The translations under genes were made by a program, and so were the position numbers. Shown in pieces: positions 61,635 through 64,000 of a stretch of 64,000 bases of DNA. The stretch lies in assembly GCA_910574455.1 (NCBI GenBank), contig CAJSYZ010000010.1, forward strand, positions 896,770-960,769, in the 5' to 3' direction. Under the pieces are notes generated by a model. It worked only from the letters and a program-made list of their open reading frames with translations, did no database searches and was not told the DNA's origin. How positions within the stretch are numbered: position 1 is the stretch's first letter; each line of letters begins with the position of its first letter. Source of the stretch: Trichaptum fuscoviolaceum (Eukaryota > Basidiomycota > Agaricomycetes > Hymenochaetales > Trichaptaceae).

Positions 61635-63382
61635 ATGTCTATGGAAATCGAAGATGACCCATCTGCACCTCAAGTCATGATGAACTTCTACAGAAGGCTC
61701 TATCCTTTCAAGTCTATCTTCAACTGGCTCAACCACCAGCCAACACCGTCGCGTCTCTTCACGCACAGAGAATTTGCCTTCACACTGCCGGGCGATGTGT
61801 ACATACGCTACAACTCCTTCGCGAATGTGGATGAGTTCAAGAAGCAGACTGTAAGGATGAACCCCAGTCGTTTTGAGATTGGTGCCGTTTACAGTGCGAG
61901 AGTATGTGGTTACTTCGTGATCCTTCTGATTTATTTTTTCCTCATCTTTTTCTCTCTCTTCATGATGCAGCCCCGGGACAGAAAAACTTTACGACCAGGT
62001 GCTCTACAACCTTTACAACGTGAACTTGTGTTCGATATAGATATGACAGACTACGATGAGATCCGAACTTGCTGTAGTGGGAAGGGCATATGCAAGCGGT
62101 GCTGGGGCTTCATCAGCGTGGCGGTCAAAATTCTCGACAATGCGTTGCGAGACCAGTTCGGATTCCGGCATCTTCTTTGGGTTTACTCAGGTCGACGTGG
62201 TATTCATTGCTGGATCTCCGACGACGAGGCACTGCAACTCACGGACGACCAGCGGAAGGCTATCATGGGCTGGATCGATGTCATTAAAGGCGGCAGAGAT
62301 ATGGCGAAGAAGGTTAATGTCCGTGTGCCCAACCGTCCTTTACATCCATCACTCCAGTGAGTCTACTTCACTTTAAAAACGTAACAGATAGTGGAGAACT
62401 TAATGAAAAAAAAAATCACGGCATCGCCATCATGCAGGTCGGCACTCCAGATTGCGCGAAGCGAGTTTCCGGGTCTCGTCTTGCAAAATCAAGATTGTTT
62501 TGCTGGGGAAGAGCAGACCAACGTACTTCTTGAGCTGCTTGGCGACGCAGACGTGTCCGCTCGATTAAGGCGGAAGTGGTCGGATGCCGACAAGAGTTCT
62601 GAGGAGAAATGGGACGACGTGTTGCGCGAAAGAACGCCTAATTCCGTAAGCATCGTCTTCCCTCTCTCGGAGTCTTTCTCTTTTCCCTCTCTTCTCTGTC
62701 ACTTCCGATAATTCCATCTGCCCTTTGCTCTTGAGAAAGTCTCTCACGGAGTGTATGTGATATTTGTTTCTCAATTGTTTCACTGACGCTACCGTTAAAC
62801 TGTTTTTTCTATTGCCGACCATCCCTGACATAAAACAGCCGCTATACCGAGCAGTGGAGGACGTTGTGCTCCAATACACCTACCCGCGTATCGACAGCGA
62901 AGTGACGAAGCATCGGAACCATCTGCTCAAAGCGCCGTTTTGTGTGCACCCCGCAACGGGCAGAGTGTGTGTGCCGGTCGATCCACGCCGTATAGACGAG
63001 TTCGATCCGGAAGCCGTTCCCACCGTCGGCCAGCTCTTGCGTGAGCTCAATGAGCTGAAAGCAGAGCCGACAGTATCGGAGGGGATGGATGTGGATCGGC
63101 AGAGTGGCGATCATCGTTCAGGTGTGTGGTGGAATTTGTCTTTTTTGTCTGATCATTGTTCATAACGGTTATGGTATAATTATATATAGACTGGGAGCGC
63201 ACCTCTTTGAAGCCTTACGTCGACCTTCTCGACTCTCATGTTCGAAGTTTGATAGAAGACGTAAGGCGGAGGAAACGGCAGCAAGGTTTGCTCCTCTGTA
63301 CCGCATATTGCTGTCACAAAGAACTGGTTGACTTATCTATCTTGCCGTTGTTTCTACAGGAGATATCTCACAAGACTTTTAG
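61635..63382 (+). CDS. PRI1: DNA primase small (catalytic) subunit
   Basis: This is the catalytic subunit of DNA polymerase alpha-primase, which makes RNA primers for replication. Exons include 61635-61901, 61971 to about 62356, and a last exon of 23 bases at 63360-63382. The start MSMEIEDDPSAPQVMMNFY leads to the conserved FYRRLYPFKSIFNWL and FTHREFAFTLPGDVYIRY. The metal-binding catalytic motif is VFDIDMTDYDE (D-x-D). Zinc-binding cysteines are in CCSGKGICKRCW, and the nucleotide-site block WVYSGRRGIHCWISDDEAL follows. Later blocks are PRIDSEVTKHRNHLLKAPFC, HPATGRVCVPVD and WERTSLKPYVDLL. The total is about 425 residues, the normal size. It ends KRQQGDISQDF. All key residues are present. 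Confidence 0.95.
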
Positions 63383-64000
63383 CGGACTGAGCATGAATCC
63401 GTTGCTACTCCCATCACCCTATTATGGCACCTGTGCTGCATGTGCATTGTACTTTGCGTTGACCTCTCAACCTCTATTGTGTGTATCCACTATGTAATCT
63501 ATACTCCCTTATCTTTTCACTTCTGTGCTTTGATAGATGCTTCGGAACCAAAACCAAGTTTGACTAGAAGAGCGACTCACAGATTGGTACTGTAACTAAG
63601 GAGAGAGGGACGCTACTCAAGCAAATTATCCATCGTCCATCCGACCATGCCGTTTATGTCAACACCATTCAGATGCGCCGTGCTGGGGCTGACGTACCCC
63701 GACCTTCTCCGCTGTCAAGAATCCAAGGCGTGAACTTGAAGTATATGCTTCCTTAGCTGCACAAAGTTGTGCCTAAAGTGAGCTGGAATATACCCGCGAA
63801 GAGCCCCATATCGGTTCCTAGATGATGATGATGTACTGAACTGCATCGATCCGTGTATCTAAGGTGTCTCTTCACTCTTGTGCCCTCGCACGGAATAGGT
63901 ACAAGACTGCAGTTTCCACGTCTCGGGCTCGGACATTCCACGGTATGCACGAGAGGATCCCGTTTAAAAGAGAGTCAAGCTCGTGCGTCATCGAGCCACA
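63383..64000. other. Downstream flank of PRI1, nothing recognised
   Basis: The last 618 bases contain short open frames only (for example 63753-63950 on the minus strand), with no splice context or recognisable protein. The PRI1 3' end is presumably here. Confidence 0.5.

Overview
The window looks like a nuclear chromosome segment of a mushroom-type fungus (Basidiomycota, probably Agaricomycetes). Genes are broken by many introns of about 45-70 bases with GTNNGY donors and CAG/TAG acceptors. Gene families include a fungal DUF1769 protein, a MOR2/PAG1 (Furry) morphogenesis protein, a sugar porter and fungal-type C2H2 fingers. No tRNA, rRNA, CRISPR, intact transposon or bacterial-type feature was recognised.

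Layout. 1-2.5 kb: a decayed chimera, with a NAA25 (NatB subunit) fragment running directly into a truncated, frame-broken CSE1 (exportin-2) fragment. 3.0-3.85 kb: an intact eight-exon MAPEG-family membrane protein. 4.1-13.05 kb: two full-length, clearly divergent genes for the condensin HEAT subunit CAP-G (Cnd3/Ycg1), arranged head to head around a 255-base shared promoter. 13.3-14.9 kb: an aldo/keto reductase. 15.6-16.9 kb: a single-pass membrane protein of unknown role. 17.8-19.05 kb: a DUF1769 protein. 19.4-27.6 kb: the giant MOR2/PAG1/Furry gene. 28.0-28.45 kb: a possible small two-intron gene. 30.8-32 kb: a CFA20-domain protein, divergent from a Polo-like kinase (32.5-35.4 kb). 36.2-37.2 kb: an ICMT-family membrane methyltransferase. 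38.6-40.8 kb: an unrecognised multi-exon gene. 41.2-43.0 kb: an MFS sugar transporter. 44.5-46.0 kb: mitochondrial Met-tRNA formyltransferase. 46.6-47.9 kb: a RAD51C-like recombinase paralog. 48.0-48.9 kb: 5-formyl-THF cyclo-ligase. 49-56 kb: about 7 kb with no gene I can support. 56.0-58.6 kb: a very GC-rich C2H2 transcription factor. 60.2-61.1 kb: PIG-P. 61.6-63.4 kb: the DNA primase small subunit PRI1.

Theme. Many genes serve chromosome duplication, segregation and polarity: two condensin CAP-G copies, Polo kinase, a RAD51 paralog, primase and the Furry scaffold. ACGCGT (MCB/MBF-type) hexamers lie upstream of the condensin pair, the RAD51C-like gene and PRI1, but the hexamer also occurs elsewhere in the window. 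The best candidates for something new are the divergent CAP-G pair and the RAD51C-like protein, whose Walker A and Walker B residues are both altered. Exon borders were traced by eye; gene spans run from start to stop codon and include introns.
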